In this document: piece after piece, positions 16,627 through 25,557 of the stretch
How positions within the stretch are numbered: position 1 is the stretch's first letter
Layout of the letters: the number at the start of each line of letters is the position of its first letter
Assembly: GCA_003220265.1 (NCBI GenBank)
Contig: QHRW01000020.1
Location: forward strand, 16,769 to 80,768
Source: Candidatus Rokuibacteriota bacterium
Lineage (GTDB): Bacteria > Methylomirabilota > Methylomirabilia > Rokubacteriales > CSP1-6
DNA length: 64,000 nt
Direction: 5' to 3'
Notes under the pieces: generated by a model
The model's input: only the letters and a program-made list of their open reading frames with translations
Database searches by the model: none
Told to the model about the DNA's origin: nothing
Made by a program: the position numbers and the translations under genes

Positions 16627-17762
16627 TCTCGGGCCGCGACTTCGCGAGCGGCCTCGAGCGGCACGGCTTCGACTTCTTCACCGGCGTGCCCTGCTCGCTG
16701 ATCGAGGACCTGCTGGCCGTGCTCGAGCGCGGCTCGCGCGCCCCCTACGTGGCGGCGGTGCGCGAGGACGCCGCCGTGGGCGTCGCCGCCGGCGCGTGGT
16801 TCGGCGGCCGCGCCCCGGTGGTGCTGATGCAGAACTCCGGCCTCGGCACCAGCCTCAACGCGCTGGCCTCGCTGTCGCTGATGTACGGCCTGCCCGCGCT
16901 CCTCGTGGTCACGTGGCGCGGCTTCGAGGGCAAGGACGCGCCGGAGCACATCCTCACCGGCGAGATCACGCCGCGCCTGCTCGAGCTGCTGCGCATCCCG
17001 TTCAGGATCCTGGCGGCCGACTCGCTGGAGTCGGATCTCGCGTGGGCGGGGCGCGAGATGCGCGCGCGCCGGCAGCCGGTCGCGCTGCTGGTGCCTCCCA
17101 AGGTCGTGGAGACGGGACGGGTCGAGCCCGCGGCCGCCAGCGCCGCCGAGCCGCGCCCGCGGGCGCCGGGGTCGGCGGAGGCGCCGCTCGCCGTGTCCGC
17201 GATGTCGCGGCTCACCGCACTCTCCATCGCGCTGAAGGCGATCGGCGGGGCGCCGGTGCTCCACGCCAACGGCTACATCTGCCGCGAGAGCTTCTCGGTC
17301 GCCGATCGGCCGCAGAGCTTCTACATGATCGGCTCCATGGGCATGGCGCCGGCCATCGGGCTCGGGCTCGCGCTGGCGCGGCCGGCGCGCCGCACCGTCG
17401 TCTTCGACGGCGACGGCAATCTCCTGATGAATCTCGGGATCCTGCCGATGATCGGCGCCGCCCGCCCGCCCGGCCTGCTGCACCTGGTCTTCGACAACGA
17501 GGTGTACGGCTCGACGGGCAACCAGGCCTCGCCCTCGCGCAGCGTGCGGCTCGACCGGCTCGCCGCGGCGGCGGGCTTCGCCAGCGCGGTGGCCGTGAGC
17601 GATCCGCAGGCGCTGGACGGCGCGCTGCACGCCGCGCTGGACGCGCCCGGTCCGCACTTCGTGCTGGTGAAGGTGACCGCCGACGAGGCCGAGGTGCCAC
17701 GCATCCCTTACACGCCGGCGGCGCTGCGCGACCGCTTCCGCGCCGCCATCCAGGAGGCCTGA
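16623..17762 (+). CDS. aepY: Phosphonopyruvate decarboxylase
   Basis: This 379-residue thiamine-diphosphate enzyme decarboxylates phosphonopyruvate to phosphonoacetaldehyde, the step that pulls phosphonate synthesis forward. The N-terminal pyrimidine-binding half starts FFTGVPCSLIEDLLAVL, with the catalytic Glu region VREDAAVGVAAGAW. The C-terminal PP domain has IGSMGMAPAIGLGLAL, the ThDP signature VVFDGDGNLLMNLG and FDNEVYGSTGNQ. The gene lies immediately upstream of PEP mutase (stop and start abut), which makes the assignment firm. GTG start overlaps the MBL stop. Confidence 0.93.
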   Translation: MISGRDFASGLERHGFDFFTGVPCSLIEDLLAVLERGSRAPYVAAVREDAAVGVAAGAWFGGRAPVVLMQNSGLGTSLNALASLSLMYGLPALLVVTWRGFEGKDAPEHILTGEITPRLLELLRIPFRILAADSLESDLAWAGREMRARRQPVALLVPPKVVETGRVEPAAASAAEPRPRAPGSAEAPLAVSAMSRLTALSIALKAIGGAPVLHANGYICRESFSVADRPQSFYMIGSMGMAPAIGLGLALARPARRTVVFDGDGNLLMNLGILPMIGAARPPGLLHLVFDNEVYGSTGNQASPSRSVRLDRLAAAAGFASAVAVSDPQALDGALHAALDAPGPHFVLVKVTADEAEVPRIPYTPAALRDRFRAAIQEA

Positions 17763-19367
17763 GTGCGGACAACGACCCGGCTGCGAGCGCTCGTGCAGCG
17801 GCCCGAGACGGTCTTCCTCATGGAGGCGCACGACGGCCTGTCGGCGCGCATCGCCGCCGAGGCCGGCTTCGAGGGGCTGTGGGCGAGCGGGCTGACGATG
17901 TCGGCCTCGTTCGGCGTGCGGGACAACAACGAGCTCGCGTGGTCGCAGGTGGTCGAGCACGTCGGCTTCATGGCCGACGCGGCCGGCAGCGTGCCGATCC
18001 TCGTCGACGGCGACACCGGCTACGGCAACTTCAACAACATGCGGCGGCTGGTGCGCAAGCTGGAGCAGGTGGGCGCCGCCGGCGTGACGATCGAGGACAA
18101 GCTCTTTCCCAAGACCAACTCGTTCCTGCGCTCCGAGCGCCAGCCCCTGGCCGACGTCGAGGAGTTCTGCGGCAAGATCAAGGCGGGCAAGGACAGCCAG
18201 GGCGATCCGGACTTCGTGGTGGTCGCGCGCGTGGAAGCGCTGATCGCGGGCTGGGGCCTCGCCGAGGCCATGCGCCGCGCGGAGGCCTATCAGCTGGCCG
18301 GCGCCGACGCGATCCTCATCCACAGCCGCCAGTCGAGCGCGGCGGAGATCTTCGCGTTCCTCGACGCCTGGGCGGGCCGCGCGCCCGTCGTGCTGGTGCC
18401 GACGAAGTACTGGCGCACGCCCACCGAGGAGTTTCGCGCGCGCGGCGTGTCCGTCGTGGTGTGGGCCAATCACCTGCTGCGCGCCGGGATCTCCGCCATG
18501 CAGGACACCGCGCGGCGCGTGCGCGCCGACGCCTCGCTGCTCGACGTCGAGCCGCAGGTGGCGCCGCTGCAGGAAGTGTTTCGCCTGCAGGGCGACGAGG
18601 AGCTCGAGGAGGCCGAGCGCCGCTACCTGCCGGTGGCGCGCCGTGCCGCGCTCTCGGCCGTCGTGCTGGCCGCGGGCGCCGGCGCGGACTTCGCGGGCCT
18701 CACCGCGCGCGTGCCGAAGGCGATGCTCAAGGTCCAGGGCCGCCCGATCCTGAGCCGCCTGCTCGACGACCTCGCGCACTTCGGCTGCCGCGACGTCACC
18801 GTGGTGCGCGGCTACCGCAGCGAGGCGGTGGAGGCGCCGGGCGCGCACTTCGTGGAGAACGCGCAGTTCGCCGAGACGGGCGAGGCCCACTCGCTGGCGC
18901 TGGCGGAGTCGGCCATCGTGCCGGGCGCGCTGGTGGCCTTCGGCGACATCGTCGTCAAGCGCCACATCATCCAGGCCTTGCTGGAGGAGGCGGGCGACGG
19001 GATCACGCTCTCCGTCGACAGCGCGCTGGCCGGCCACGACCAGCCCGAGCGCGTGCGCAGCAGCCGGCCCGACGCCGGGCGCTTCAGCTTCGATCCCGTG
19101 CGCCTGGAGGCCATCGGCGATGGCGTGACGCCGGCGGCCAGTCATGGCGCCTGGATCGGCCTGCTGCACCTCGGCGCCGACGGCGCCACGTGGCTGCGCG
19201 AGGCGATCGCCGAGGCGCGCGCAGACGGCGCGCTGGCCACGGCGCCGCTGTGGTCGCTGCTGGCGCGCGTGCTGGCGCGCGGGCGGCCGGTGACGGTGGT
19301 CTACACGCGCGGCGGCTGGGTCAACGTCAACAACCTCACGGACCTCATCGACGCCTCCGGGCTCTGA
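17763..19367 (+). CDS. pepM: Phosphoenolpyruvate mutase fused to a nucleotidyltransferase
   Basis: This 534-residue protein joins two enzymes. Residues about 1-290 are PEP mutase, which makes the C-P bond: [11 protein letters not shown] and the diagnostic [11 protein letters not shown] are intact. Residues about 297-534 are an NTP-transferase domain ([31 protein letters not shown]), the kind that activates 2-aminoethylphosphonate or a relative as a CMP ester (PntC-like) for transfer to lipids or glycans. The Arg usually found after the Gly-rich loop is replaced (GADF). The set lacks an adjacent AEP transaminase and a transferase. GTG start abuts the decarboxylase stop. Confidence 0.9.
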   Translation: MRTTTRLRALVQRPETVFLMEAHDGLSARIAAEAGFEGLWASGLTMSASFGVRDNNELAWSQVVEHVGFMADAAGSVPILVDGDTGYGNFNNMRRLVRKLEQVGAAGVTIEDKLFPKTNSFLRSERQPLADVEEFCGKIKAGKDSQGDPDFVVVARVEALIAGWGLAEAMRRAEAYQLAGADAILIHSRQSSAAEIFAFLDAWAGRAPVVLVPTKYWRTPTEEFRARGVSVVVWANHLLRAGISAMQDTARRVRADASLLDVEPQVAPLQEVFRLQGDEELEEAERRYLPVARRAALSAVVLAAGAGADFAGLTARVPKAMLKVQGRPILSRLLDDLAHFGCRDVTVVRGYRSEAVEAPGAHFVENAQFAETGEAHSLALAESAIVPGALVAFGDIVVKRHIIQALLEEAGDGITLSVDSALAGHDQPERVRSSRPDAGRFSFDPVRLEAIGDGVTPAASHGAWIGLLHLGADGATWLREAIAEARADGALATAPLWSLLARVLARGRPVTVVYTRGGWVNVNNLTDLIDASGL

Positions 19368-19421
19368 GCGCGGCGGTGGCTGTTTGGCGATCGACGCGCG
19401 CCGTGTCATCATCGGAGCGCA

Positions 19422-20051
19422 ATGACTGATCGCTCCGGCGCGAGGAACTGGCTCAAGGTCCGGTTCCTCGCCGGCATCTTCGTCACGCTGCCCGTCTTCG
19501 TCACCGCCTGGATCCTCTGGGTCTTCTGGAGCAAGATCGACGACTTCTTCGCGCCGATGTACTTCCGGATGCTCGGGGGGCGCGTGGTGCCGGGGCTCGG
19601 CTTCCTCACCGCGGTGGCCATCATCCTGGCCATGGGCACCGTCGCCCGCAACGTCGTGGGACGGAAGGTGCTGGCCTGGGGCGACGCGGTGCTGCTGCGG
19701 GTGCCGATCTTCCGCATGCTCTACCCGTCGATCAAGATGCTGATCGACGCCTTCTCGCCCGAGCGCCGCGGCTCGTTCAAGGCCGTCGTGCTCGTCCAGC
19801 ATCCGCGGGAAGGCGCCTGGGCGTTCGGCTTCGTCACCGCGGAGGTCAGCCTGGAGGCGCCCAACGGCAAGGGCGAGATGGTGACGGTGTTCGTGCCGAC
19901 CAACAACCTCTATCTCGGCGACGTCGTCATGGTGCCGCGGCTCGACGTCATCTTCACCGGGCTGAGCGTGGAGGAAGGCCTGCGCGTGATCCTTTCGGCC
20001 GGCACCGCCACGCCCGACCGGCTGCCCAAGACGTGGAGCCAGCGCTGGTAG
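19422..20051 (+). CDS. DUF502-family membrane protein
   Basis: This 209-residue protein has two N-terminal membrane helices (FLAGIFVTLPVFVTAWILWVFW and FLTAVAIILAMGTVARNVVG) and a conserved cytoplasmic part (VPIFRMLYPSIKMLIDAF, PTNNLYLGDVVMVPRLDV). This layout matches the DUF502 family, found widely in bacteria and plants, whose role is unknown. ATG at 19422 directly precedes the first helix. The 54-base gap after the PEP mutase gene leaves cotranscription possible. Confidence 0.85.
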   Translation: MTDRSGARNWLKVRFLAGIFVTLPVFVTAWILWVFWSKIDDFFAPMYFRMLGGRVVPGLGFLTAVAIILAMGTVARNVVGRKVLAWGDAVLLRVPIFRMLYPSIKMLIDAFSPERRGSFKAVVLVQHPREGAWAFGFVTAEVSLEAPNGKGEMVTVFVPTNNLYLGDVVMVPRLDVIFTGLSVEEGLRVILSAGTATPDRLPKTWSQRW

Positions 20052-20069
20052 ACCGCTGGCCCCTCGGGC

Positions 20070-20702
20070 TCAGCTGATCGTCGCCGCCCAGTCTCCGAGC
20101 GCTCCCGCCAGCCGGGCCAGCCGAGTGAAGAAGAAATGGTCCGCGCCGTCGATCACGATGACGGTGGCCTTGGGCAAGGCCTGTCCGAGCGCCGCGAGCG
20201 CGCTCGCCGGGCAATAGTCATCCGCGCTCCCGGCAGCCAGGAGGATGGGACCATCGACACCGAGGGATGTGGGCGGCTGCCACGGGCGCATCGCCAGCGG
20301 CGGCGCGATGAGGGCCAGGCCGGCCAGCCGCTCGCCGCGGGAGGCCACGGCGGCGGCCATCGACGCGCCGAACGAGTACCCGGCCAGCGCCACCCGGCCG
20401 TCCGCTGGCAACTGCCCGCGCAGATGGGCCAGGGCTGCCCGGACGTCGTCCTGCTCGCCGCCGCCCTCGTCCCAGGCGCCGGCCGAGCCGCCCACGCCGC
20501 GGAAGTTGAAGCGCAGCGTGGCCAGCCCGGCCTCGGCGCAGGCCTGGACGGCGACCGTCACGATCGGGCTATCCATGTCGCCCCCATACAGAGGATGGGG
20601 GTGGCAGACGGCCACGCCCAGCCGGGCCCCGGCGGGGATGGCCAGGGCCGCCTCCAGGGCCGGGCCGGGCCCGGGGATGGTCACGGGGCGTTCGGGTATC
20701 AT
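20070..20702 (-). CDS. Alpha/beta hydrolase, serine type
   Basis: This 210-residue protein has a compact alpha/beta hydrolase core: HPHPLYGGDM and FNFRGVGGSAG near the oxyanion region, the nucleophile elbow AGYSFGAS, the acid region AGSADDYCP and the catalytic His in DGADHFFF. This set is typical of the KANL3/YqiA-like dienelactone-hydrolase-related family. ATG at 20702 is preferred over a TTG 39 bases upstream. It converges with the DUF502 gene and diverges from the anti-sigma gene. Substrate is unknown. Confidence 0.82.
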   Translation of the reverse strand: MIPERPVTIPGPGPALEAALAIPAGARLGVAVCHPHPLYGGDMDSPIVTVAVQACAEAGLATLRFNFRGVGGSAGAWDEGGGEQDDVRAALAHLRGQLPADGRVALAGYSFGASMAAAVASRGERLAGLALIAPPLAMRPWQPPTSLGVDGPILLAAGSADDYCPASALAALGQALPKATVIVIDGADHFFFTRLARLAGALGDWAATIS

Positions 20703-20746
20703 CCGGGCGAGAGAATAACGAGGGGGGGACGCGCCGTCCAACCGAC

Positions 20747-21238
20747 GTGTTGACCTGCTACCGGACTCGACGCCGGCTCGGGGCCTATCTGGACGAGGCC
20801 CTGGACCAGGAGACGGCGCACTCGACGGCGACCCATCTCGCGACGTGTGAGGGTTGCCGGCGCGAGGCCGCCGAGCTGCGCCGCCTCCACGGTCTGCTGC
20901 GACGCACGCTGAACCCCGCCCAGCCCGACTGGACCGGCTTCTGGCAGGGTGTCGTCCGGGGCATCGAGGACCAGCGCGTGGCCCGCCCGGCGCCGCCCGC
21001 GCGTCGCTGGTGGCAGCCGGCGTGGCGTCCGCGCTGGGCCCTGGGCAGCGCCCTGGCCGCCGCGCTGCTCGTCACGCTCGGTGTCTGGCAGTGGACGCCG
21101 TCGGGCCCCGTGCCCTCGCAGGCCGGCGTCATGGTCACCTCGGCGCGCACCGACGATCCCCGCGGCACCGTGATGGTGTACTCGACGCCCGAGCAGGACG
21201 TCGCCGTCGTCTGGGTCTTCGGTCTTGACCAGGACTAG
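20747..21238 (+). CDS. Zinc-finger (zf-HC2) anti-sigma-like membrane protein
   Basis: This 163-residue protein has the N-terminal zinc-binding anti-sigma domain (CYRTRRRLGAYLD then HLATCEGCRREA, the H-x3-C-x2-C motif), a single membrane helix (WALGSALAAALLVTLGVWQW) and a short periplasmic tail. Such proteins hold an ECF sigma factor at the membrane. No sigma factor gene lies next to it; its neighbour across the start is a hydrolase on the other strand. It starts at GTG 20747 and its end overlaps the convergent cpoB gene by 4 bases. Confidence 0.75.
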   Translation: MLTCYRTRRRLGAYLDEALDQETAHSTATHLATCEGCRREAAELRRLHGLLRRTLNPAQPDWTGFWQGVVRGIEDQRVARPAPPARRWWQPAWRPRWALGSALAAALLVTLGVWQWTPSGPVPSQAGVMVTSARTDDPRGTVMVYSTPEQDVAVVWVFGLDQD

Positions 21239-22293
21239 CGCGGGTTCTTGAGGCTGTTCAGCCGCTCGCGCGCGAGCGGCGTCTCTTCCGCCTGCGGGAA
21301 GTTCGCGACGAGATATTCCAGCCGCTGCTGCGCCACCGCCGGCTGCTTCAGGTCGAACAGCGCGAGCGCTTCCTTGTAGAGCGCGGTCGGCGCCTTCTCG
21401 CTGCGCGGATAGTTCGCGAGCACTTTCCGGAATTCCTGCACCGCCTGCTCGAGCTCCTGCACCACGCGGTCGCTTTGGCCCGCGTTGGTGGCAGTGCGCG
21501 CCTGGCTGAAGTAGCCCTCGCCGATCCAGTACTGCGCGTTGCCGGCCAGCGGATGCTCGGGGAAGCGGCGGAGGAATTCACGGAAGCCCGCCATGGCCAG
21601 CGCGTAGCTGCCCTTGCTGAAGTCGATGTACGCCGCTTGATAGATGTCTTGCGGCTGCAGCGCGCTGGTGGTGGCGGGGGCCCGCTGCCCGGTCGGCGGC
21701 GGCGAGGTGGCCGGCGTGCCGGTGGCGGCGCGCGGCGGCGCGCTCGGCGCCGCGGTGGCACCCGTGCTGCCGGCGACGTTCGTGCCGGCGCTCGTGCCGG
21801 CGGCGGTGGACGTGCTCCCGGCGCTGCCGGCGCCGCCCGGAGTGCTCGTGGTGGTCGGAGTGCTCGGAGTGCTCGGGCTCACGCGCACCTGGCGGCCCAG
21901 CGCGTCGACGCGCGCGGACAGCTCGTCGATGCGGCTATTGAGCTCGGTGAGCGAGGTGGCGAGACCGTCGAGGCGGCGGTTGAGCGTCGTGACGTCGCGC
22001 TCGCCGTCCGCGCCCTGGGCGCGCAGGCGCGCGTCCACGGCGCGCAGCGCCGCCGTCTCGGCGTCGGTCCGGGCGCGCTGGGCGGTCTGCTGCGCCACGG
22101 CGACCTCGCCGCGAAGCTGCATCAGGTCCGATTGCGTCGCGGTCCCGGTGACGTCGGCCACGCTCGTGCAACCGGAGAGCAGGACCGCGGGAAGCCAGGC
22201 GGCGAGGAGGCGGACGGCCCTCCTCGCCGCAGGATCAGCGGACGCTAGCGCGGCTTGACGAGGAAGTGCGCGCGGCGATTCTTGGCCCAGCAC
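21235..22293 (-). CDS. cpoB: Tol-Pal system lipoprotein CpoB/YbgF
   Basis: This periplasmic TPR protein works with Tol-Pal and septal wall synthesis. A lipobox (LPAVLLSGC) is followed by a coiled coil (DVTTLNRRLDGLATSLTELNSRIDELSARVDALGRQ), a Ser/Thr/Gly/Pro linker of about 75 residues, and C-terminal TPR units (FSKGSYALAMAGFREFLRRFPEHPLAGNAQYWIGEGYF). The only normal in-frame start is GTG 22293, which overlaps pal by 49 bases and gives an unusually long leader before the lipobox; a CTG start nearer the lipobox is possible. It is the last gene of the tol operon. Confidence 0.85.
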   Translation of the reverse strand: MLGQESPRALPRQAALASADPAARRAVRLLAAWLPAVLLSGCTSVADVTGTATQSDLMQLRGEVAVAQQTAQRARTDAETAALRAVDARLRAQGADGERDVTTLNRRLDGLATSLTELNSRIDELSARVDALGRQVRVSPSTPSTPTTTSTPGGAGSAGSTSTAAGTSAGTNVAGSTGATAAPSAPPRAATGTPATSPPPTGQRAPATTSALQPQDIYQAAYIDFSKGSYALAMAGFREFLRRFPEHPLAGNAQYWIGEGYFSQARTATNAGQSDRVVQELEQAVQEFRKVLANYPRSEKAPTALYKEALALFDLKQPAVAQQRLEYLVANFPQAEETPLARERLNSLKNPR

Positions 22294-22859
22294 TCTTCGG
22301 TCTTCTGCGAGCAGACGGGCCGCTCTTCGCCGTAGCTGATGATCGTGATGCGGCTCGCTTGCACGCCCTGGGAGACGAGGTAGTTCATCGTCGACTTCGC
22401 CCGGCGCTCGCCGAGGGCGAGGTTGTACTCGTTGGTGCCGCGCTCGTCGCAGTGGCCCTCGATCAGCACGAGGTGATTCGGGTTCGACTTCAGCCAGCCC
22501 GCGTTGCCGTCGAGCGTCTTCGCGTCGCTCGGCCGGATGTCGTACTTGTCGAAGTCGAAGTGGATGTCCTTGAGATCGGCGACCGCGGCGAACTCGCTCG
22601 GCGCCGGACGGTTGGTGGGCGTGGCCGTAGGCGCCGGTGTCGTCGTCGTCCCGCCGCTCGTCGTTCCACTGCTACTCGTCGGGCCGCCACCGCTGGAAGG
22701 CTGGGCGGCGGCGGTCGTCGCGCCCGGGGTTGTTGCCGCCGCGCCGGTCGGCGAGGGTGCCGCCGCCTGGGTCGTGGCGGGCCGCTTCGCGCAGCCAACC
22801 AGCACGACGCCGAGGACGAGCAGCAACGCGAGCATGACATGAGAACAGCGGCTAAGCAT
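22245..22859 (-). CDS. pal: Peptidoglycan-associated lipoprotein Pal
   Basis: This 204-residue outer-membrane lipoprotein anchors the envelope to peptidoglycan. A signal peptide ends in the lipobox VVLVGC, followed by a Thr/Pro/Gly linker and an OmpA-like domain: IHFDFDKYDIRPSD, LIEGHCDERGTNEYNLALGERRA, VQASRITIISYGEERP. The ATG at 22859 has GGAGG just upstream and is preferred over one 30 bases earlier. The ending CSQKTEECWAKNRRAHFLVK matches classical Pal. Confidence 0.95.
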   Translation of the reverse strand: MLSRCSHVMLALLLVLGVVLVGCAKRPATTQAAAPSPTGAAATTPGATTAAAQPSSGGGPTSSSGTTSGGTTTTPAPTATPTNRPAPSEFAAVADLKDIHFDFDKYDIRPSDAKTLDGNAGWLKSNPNHLVLIEGHCDERGTNEYNLALGERRAKSTMNYLVSQGVQASRITIISYGEERPVCSQKTEECWAKNRRAHFLVKPR

Positions 22860-22913
22860 GTTCCCTCCTTTTTTGGCCTGCGCAGCCACTTCCCCCGTGG
22901 CACGAAAAGCGTA

Positions 22914-24257
22914 TCACGGTAGGCGAGGGGACCACGAAGGACTTGTACTTTCCGCTTGCCCCCGCGTGAGCGGCGTGGGAGCGCTGCCGTCGAACAGCAC
23001 GGCGAACAATTGCCAGCGGCCGAGACGGCTCGACTGGAACGCGAGATGGCGGCCGTTGGGCGCCCAGCTCGCGCCCTGATTGTCGCCGCCGCTCGTGAGG
23101 CGCCGCGGGTTCGAGCCGTCGACGTCCACGATCCAGATGTCGTGCGTGCCCGCGCGCTGCGTGTACGCGATGAGATCGCCGCGCGGCGACCAGCGCGGCT
23201 GCGTGTGGAAGCCGCCCGAGGTGATCTGCCGCACGTTGGCGCCCTCGGCGTCCATCACGTAGACGTGCGGCGCGCCCCCGCGATCGGACACGAAGGCGAG
23301 CTGGCGGCCGGTCGGCGACCACGTCGGCTCGGTGTCGATGCCGGCGTGCCGCGTGAGCCGCCGCATCACGCCGGTGGCCAGGTTCAGCACGTGGATCTCG
23401 GGATTGCCGGTCACGCTCAGCGTCATCGCCAGGCTCTTGCCGTCGGGACTGAACGACGGCGAGCTGTTGATGCCGACGAACGCGGCCAGCGTCTGCTCGG
23501 GCCGCCGCTCGAACGGAAACACGCGGTACAGATCGGGATAGCCCTGCCTGAACGACGTGAAGGCCAGCGAGCGCGCGTCGGGGCTCCACACCGGCGAGAG
23601 ATTGATGGAGCCGTTGCGCGTCACCGGCACGCTACCGGCGCCGTCGTAGTCGGCCATCACGATCTCCTTGGCGCCGACCGGCCCGCTCACGTAGGCGATC
23701 TTGGTGTCGGCGACGCCGAGCTCGCCGGTGAACTGCAGCGCGACCTCGTCGGCCACCTTGTGGGCGAGGCGCCGCAGCTGCGCCGCCGGCAGCTCGAACT
23801 TCTTGCTGGCGATCATGCGGTGATCGGGATCGGTGAGATCGTAGAGCCGCATCTCGACCTCGGCGCGGTCGCCGCGCAGCGCGACGAGCCCGTGCACGCC
23901 GGCGTGCGCCCCCGCCGCCGCGAACTCCGCCCACGACTGCCGCAGCGCGTCCGGGTTGTTCACCGGGATGGCGCCGGTGGCCGCGACGACGCTGAACCTG
24001 CCCGAGAACGTCAGATCGGCGCCCGCCACCGAGGCCAGCAGCTTGCCGGCGGTGCCCGCGTCGGCGCCCGGGCTGACCGTGGTCACCGTGAACTCGGGGA
24101 TGGCGATGTTGAGCTTGCGGGCGCCGCTGCCGGTGGCCTTGATCCACACTTCGGTACCTTGCGCGCCGGCGGGGGGTGGCGGCGCCACCGGCCACAGGCC
24201 CGGAACGGTCAGCAGCGAGACGATGAGCATCAGCACCAGCGGCCGTCGAACAGTCAT
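22914..24257 (-). CDS. tolB: Tol-Pal system beta-propeller protein TolB
   Basis: This 447-residue periplasmic protein binds Pal and signals through TolA. A signal peptide (LVLMLIVSLLTVPGLWPVA) precedes the N-terminal domain (LNIAIPEFTV) and a six-bladed propeller with repeated SPDG-type turns: WSPDARSLAFTSF, FSPDGKSLAMTL, WSPTGRQLAFVSD, WSPRGDLIAYTQ, WAPNGRHLAFQS and the final WSPRLP. The gene follows the TolA gene by 3 bases. Everything fits the standard protein. Confidence 0.94.
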   Translation of the reverse strand: MTVRRPLVLMLIVSLLTVPGLWPVAPPPPAGAQGTEVWIKATGSGARKLNIAIPEFTVTTVSPGADAGTAGKLLASVAGADLTFSGRFSVVAATGAIPVNNPDALRQSWAEFAAAGAHAGVHGLVALRGDRAEVEMRLYDLTDPDHRMIASKKFELPAAQLRRLAHKVADEVALQFTGELGVADTKIAYVSGPVGAKEIVMADYDGAGSVPVTRNGSINLSPVWSPDARSLAFTSFRQGYPDLYRVFPFERRPEQTLAAFVGINSSPSFSPDGKSLAMTLSVTGNPEIHVLNLATGVMRRLTRHAGIDTEPTWSPTGRQLAFVSDRGGAPHVYVMDAEGANVRQITSGGFHTQPRWSPRGDLIAYTQRAGTHDIWIVDVDGSNPRRLTSGGDNQGASWAPNGRHLAFQSSRLGRWQLFAVLFDGSAPTPLTRGQAESTSPSWSPRLP

Positions 24258-24260
24258 GGA

Positions 24261-25127
24261 TCAGCCTCGATCCTGGGAGAAGTTGAATTCGAGGTGAATC
24301 GTCAACACGGGATCACGGTACTCCGCGGGGAGCGGCGGGAACGGCACTGCGTCGTTGATCGCGCGCAACGCCTTCTGGTCGTAGTACGGGTTGCCGGACG
24401 TCTTCTCGATCGCGAGGCCGGTGATCCGCCCATCGCGGCCGATGGCGAACACGGCCACCGGCTGACGCCCCGGCTGGGCCCACATGTCCCAGCGCTCGTT
24501 GATCTTCCGCTGCACGGCGCCGATGTACCACGCGAACGCGAAGTCCGAGGTCGTCACCGTCACGGCGCCCGCGCCCTGCGGCGACCCCGTGCGCTGGCCG
24601 AGCGGCGCCGGGGGCGGCGGGTCGGCCGCGCGCGGGCTCGGCGTGGGCACGCTCGGCGCGGGCGGCGGCGGCGCGGCGCTGGCCACTTGCGGCAGCTCCT
24701 TCTCCGAGGCACGCGGCGTGCCGGGCGCGCGCGTCGGCAGCGCGCGGTCGGGCAGCGCGCGCTCCGGCAGCGACGGCGCGCGGGCCGGCATCTCCGGCGG
24801 CGCCGAGGGCCCGCTCGACCGCGACCGCTCCGGCAGCTCGCTCGGCCGCGGCGCCGGGCGCGGCGGCACCTCCTCGGCGCGCGGCGGCAACGCCGGCCGT
24901 TCTTGCGGCGTGCCCACCGCGGCCACGGCCGGCACGAGATTCACGACGTAGGTTTTCGGCTGGCGCATGCTCCACTGCGTGGCCGCGAAGAAGATGCCCG
25001 CGCCCAGGACGGCGTGCGTGAGCACCGACAGCACCGTGGCAGTGACGGGCAGCGGCGCGCCGCGCAGGGCGGGACCCCGCTGGTGCCGCAGGCGCGGCGT
25101 CAAGAGCAGCAGACCCGCGGCGCCCAC
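24261..25127 (-). CDS. tolA: TolA/TonB-family energy-transducing protein
   Basis: This 288-residue protein has one inner-membrane helix (LSVLTHAVLGAGIFFAATQW), a long Pro/Ala/Arg/Glu-rich periplasmic linker (about residues 75-190) and a C-terminal TonB/TolA domain (YIGAVQRKINERWDMWAQPG, VFAIGRDGRITGLAIEKTSGN). Its place between tolR and tolB identifies it as the TolA of this operon, though the linker is Pro-rich like TonB rather than the Ala/Lys coiled coil of enterobacterial TolA. GTG start one base after the TolR stop. Confidence 0.88.
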   Translation of the reverse strand: MGAAGLLLLTPRLRHQRGPALRGAPLPVTATVLSVLTHAVLGAGIFFAATQWSMRQPKTYVVNLVPAVAAVGTPQERPALPPRAEEVPPRPAPRPSELPERSRSSGPSAPPEMPARAPSLPERALPDRALPTRAPGTPRASEKELPQVASAAPPPPAPSVPTPSPRAADPPPPAPLGQRTGSPQGAGAVTVTTSDFAFAWYIGAVQRKINERWDMWAQPGRQPVAVFAIGRDGRITGLAIEKTSGNPYYDQKALRAINDAVPFPPLPAEYRDPVLTIHLEFNFSQDRG

Positions 25128-25128
25128 G

Positions 25129-25557
25129 TCAACGCTCCCGCGCGGGCTCGGTCACCATGCCCAGGCGTTCGATGCCGGCGCGCCGCACCTGATCCATCGT
25201 CTCGATGACGGCGCCGTAGGCGAGCCCGGAGTCGGCCTTGAGATAGAGCGTCTTGTCGGTGCGGTTGCCGAACGCCGCGCGCAGGCTCGCGTCGAGCGAG
25301 CCGGCCGCGACCCGCTTTTCGTTCAGATAGAGCGTGCGCTCCTTGGTGATCGTCAGCACCATCCGCTCCTCGACGGCCGTCGGCTTGGCGGCCGCCCGGG
25401 GCAGGTTCACGTCGATCCCGCGGTACATCATCGGCGCCGTCAGCATGAAGATCAGGAGCAGCACGAGGACGACGTCGACGAGCGGGATGATGTTGATCTC
25501 GGCCAGCGACGTCCCGATGCGCCGCTCGCCGTCGGTCGGCCCCGCGTTAAACGCCAT
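25129..25557 (-). CDS. tolR: Proton-channel accessory protein TolR (ExbD family)
   Basis: This 142-residue protein pairs with TolQ to use the proton gradient. The single helix EINIIPLVDVVLVLLLIFMLTAPMM carries the essential Asp (PLVDVV), and the periplasmic domain ends with MDQVRRAGIERLGMVTEP, as in ExbD/TolR. ATG start overlaps the tolQ end by 11 bases, which indicates coupled translation and balanced stoichiometry. Confidence 0.95.
   Translation of the reverse strand: MAFNAGPTDGERRIGTSLAEINIIPLVDVVLVLLLIFMLTAPMMYRGIDVNLPRAAAKPTAVEERMVLTITKERTLYLNEKRVAAGSLDASLRAAFGNRTDKTLYLKADSGLAYGAVIETMDQVRRAGIERLGMVTEPARER

Noticed and set aside
16524..19802. Minus-strand open frame of over 1000 codons opposite the phosphonate genes
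   Set aside because: It is rich in Arg/His/Ala/Gly with no domain, and lies exactly opposite well-supported genes; high GC third positions create such antisense frames throughout.
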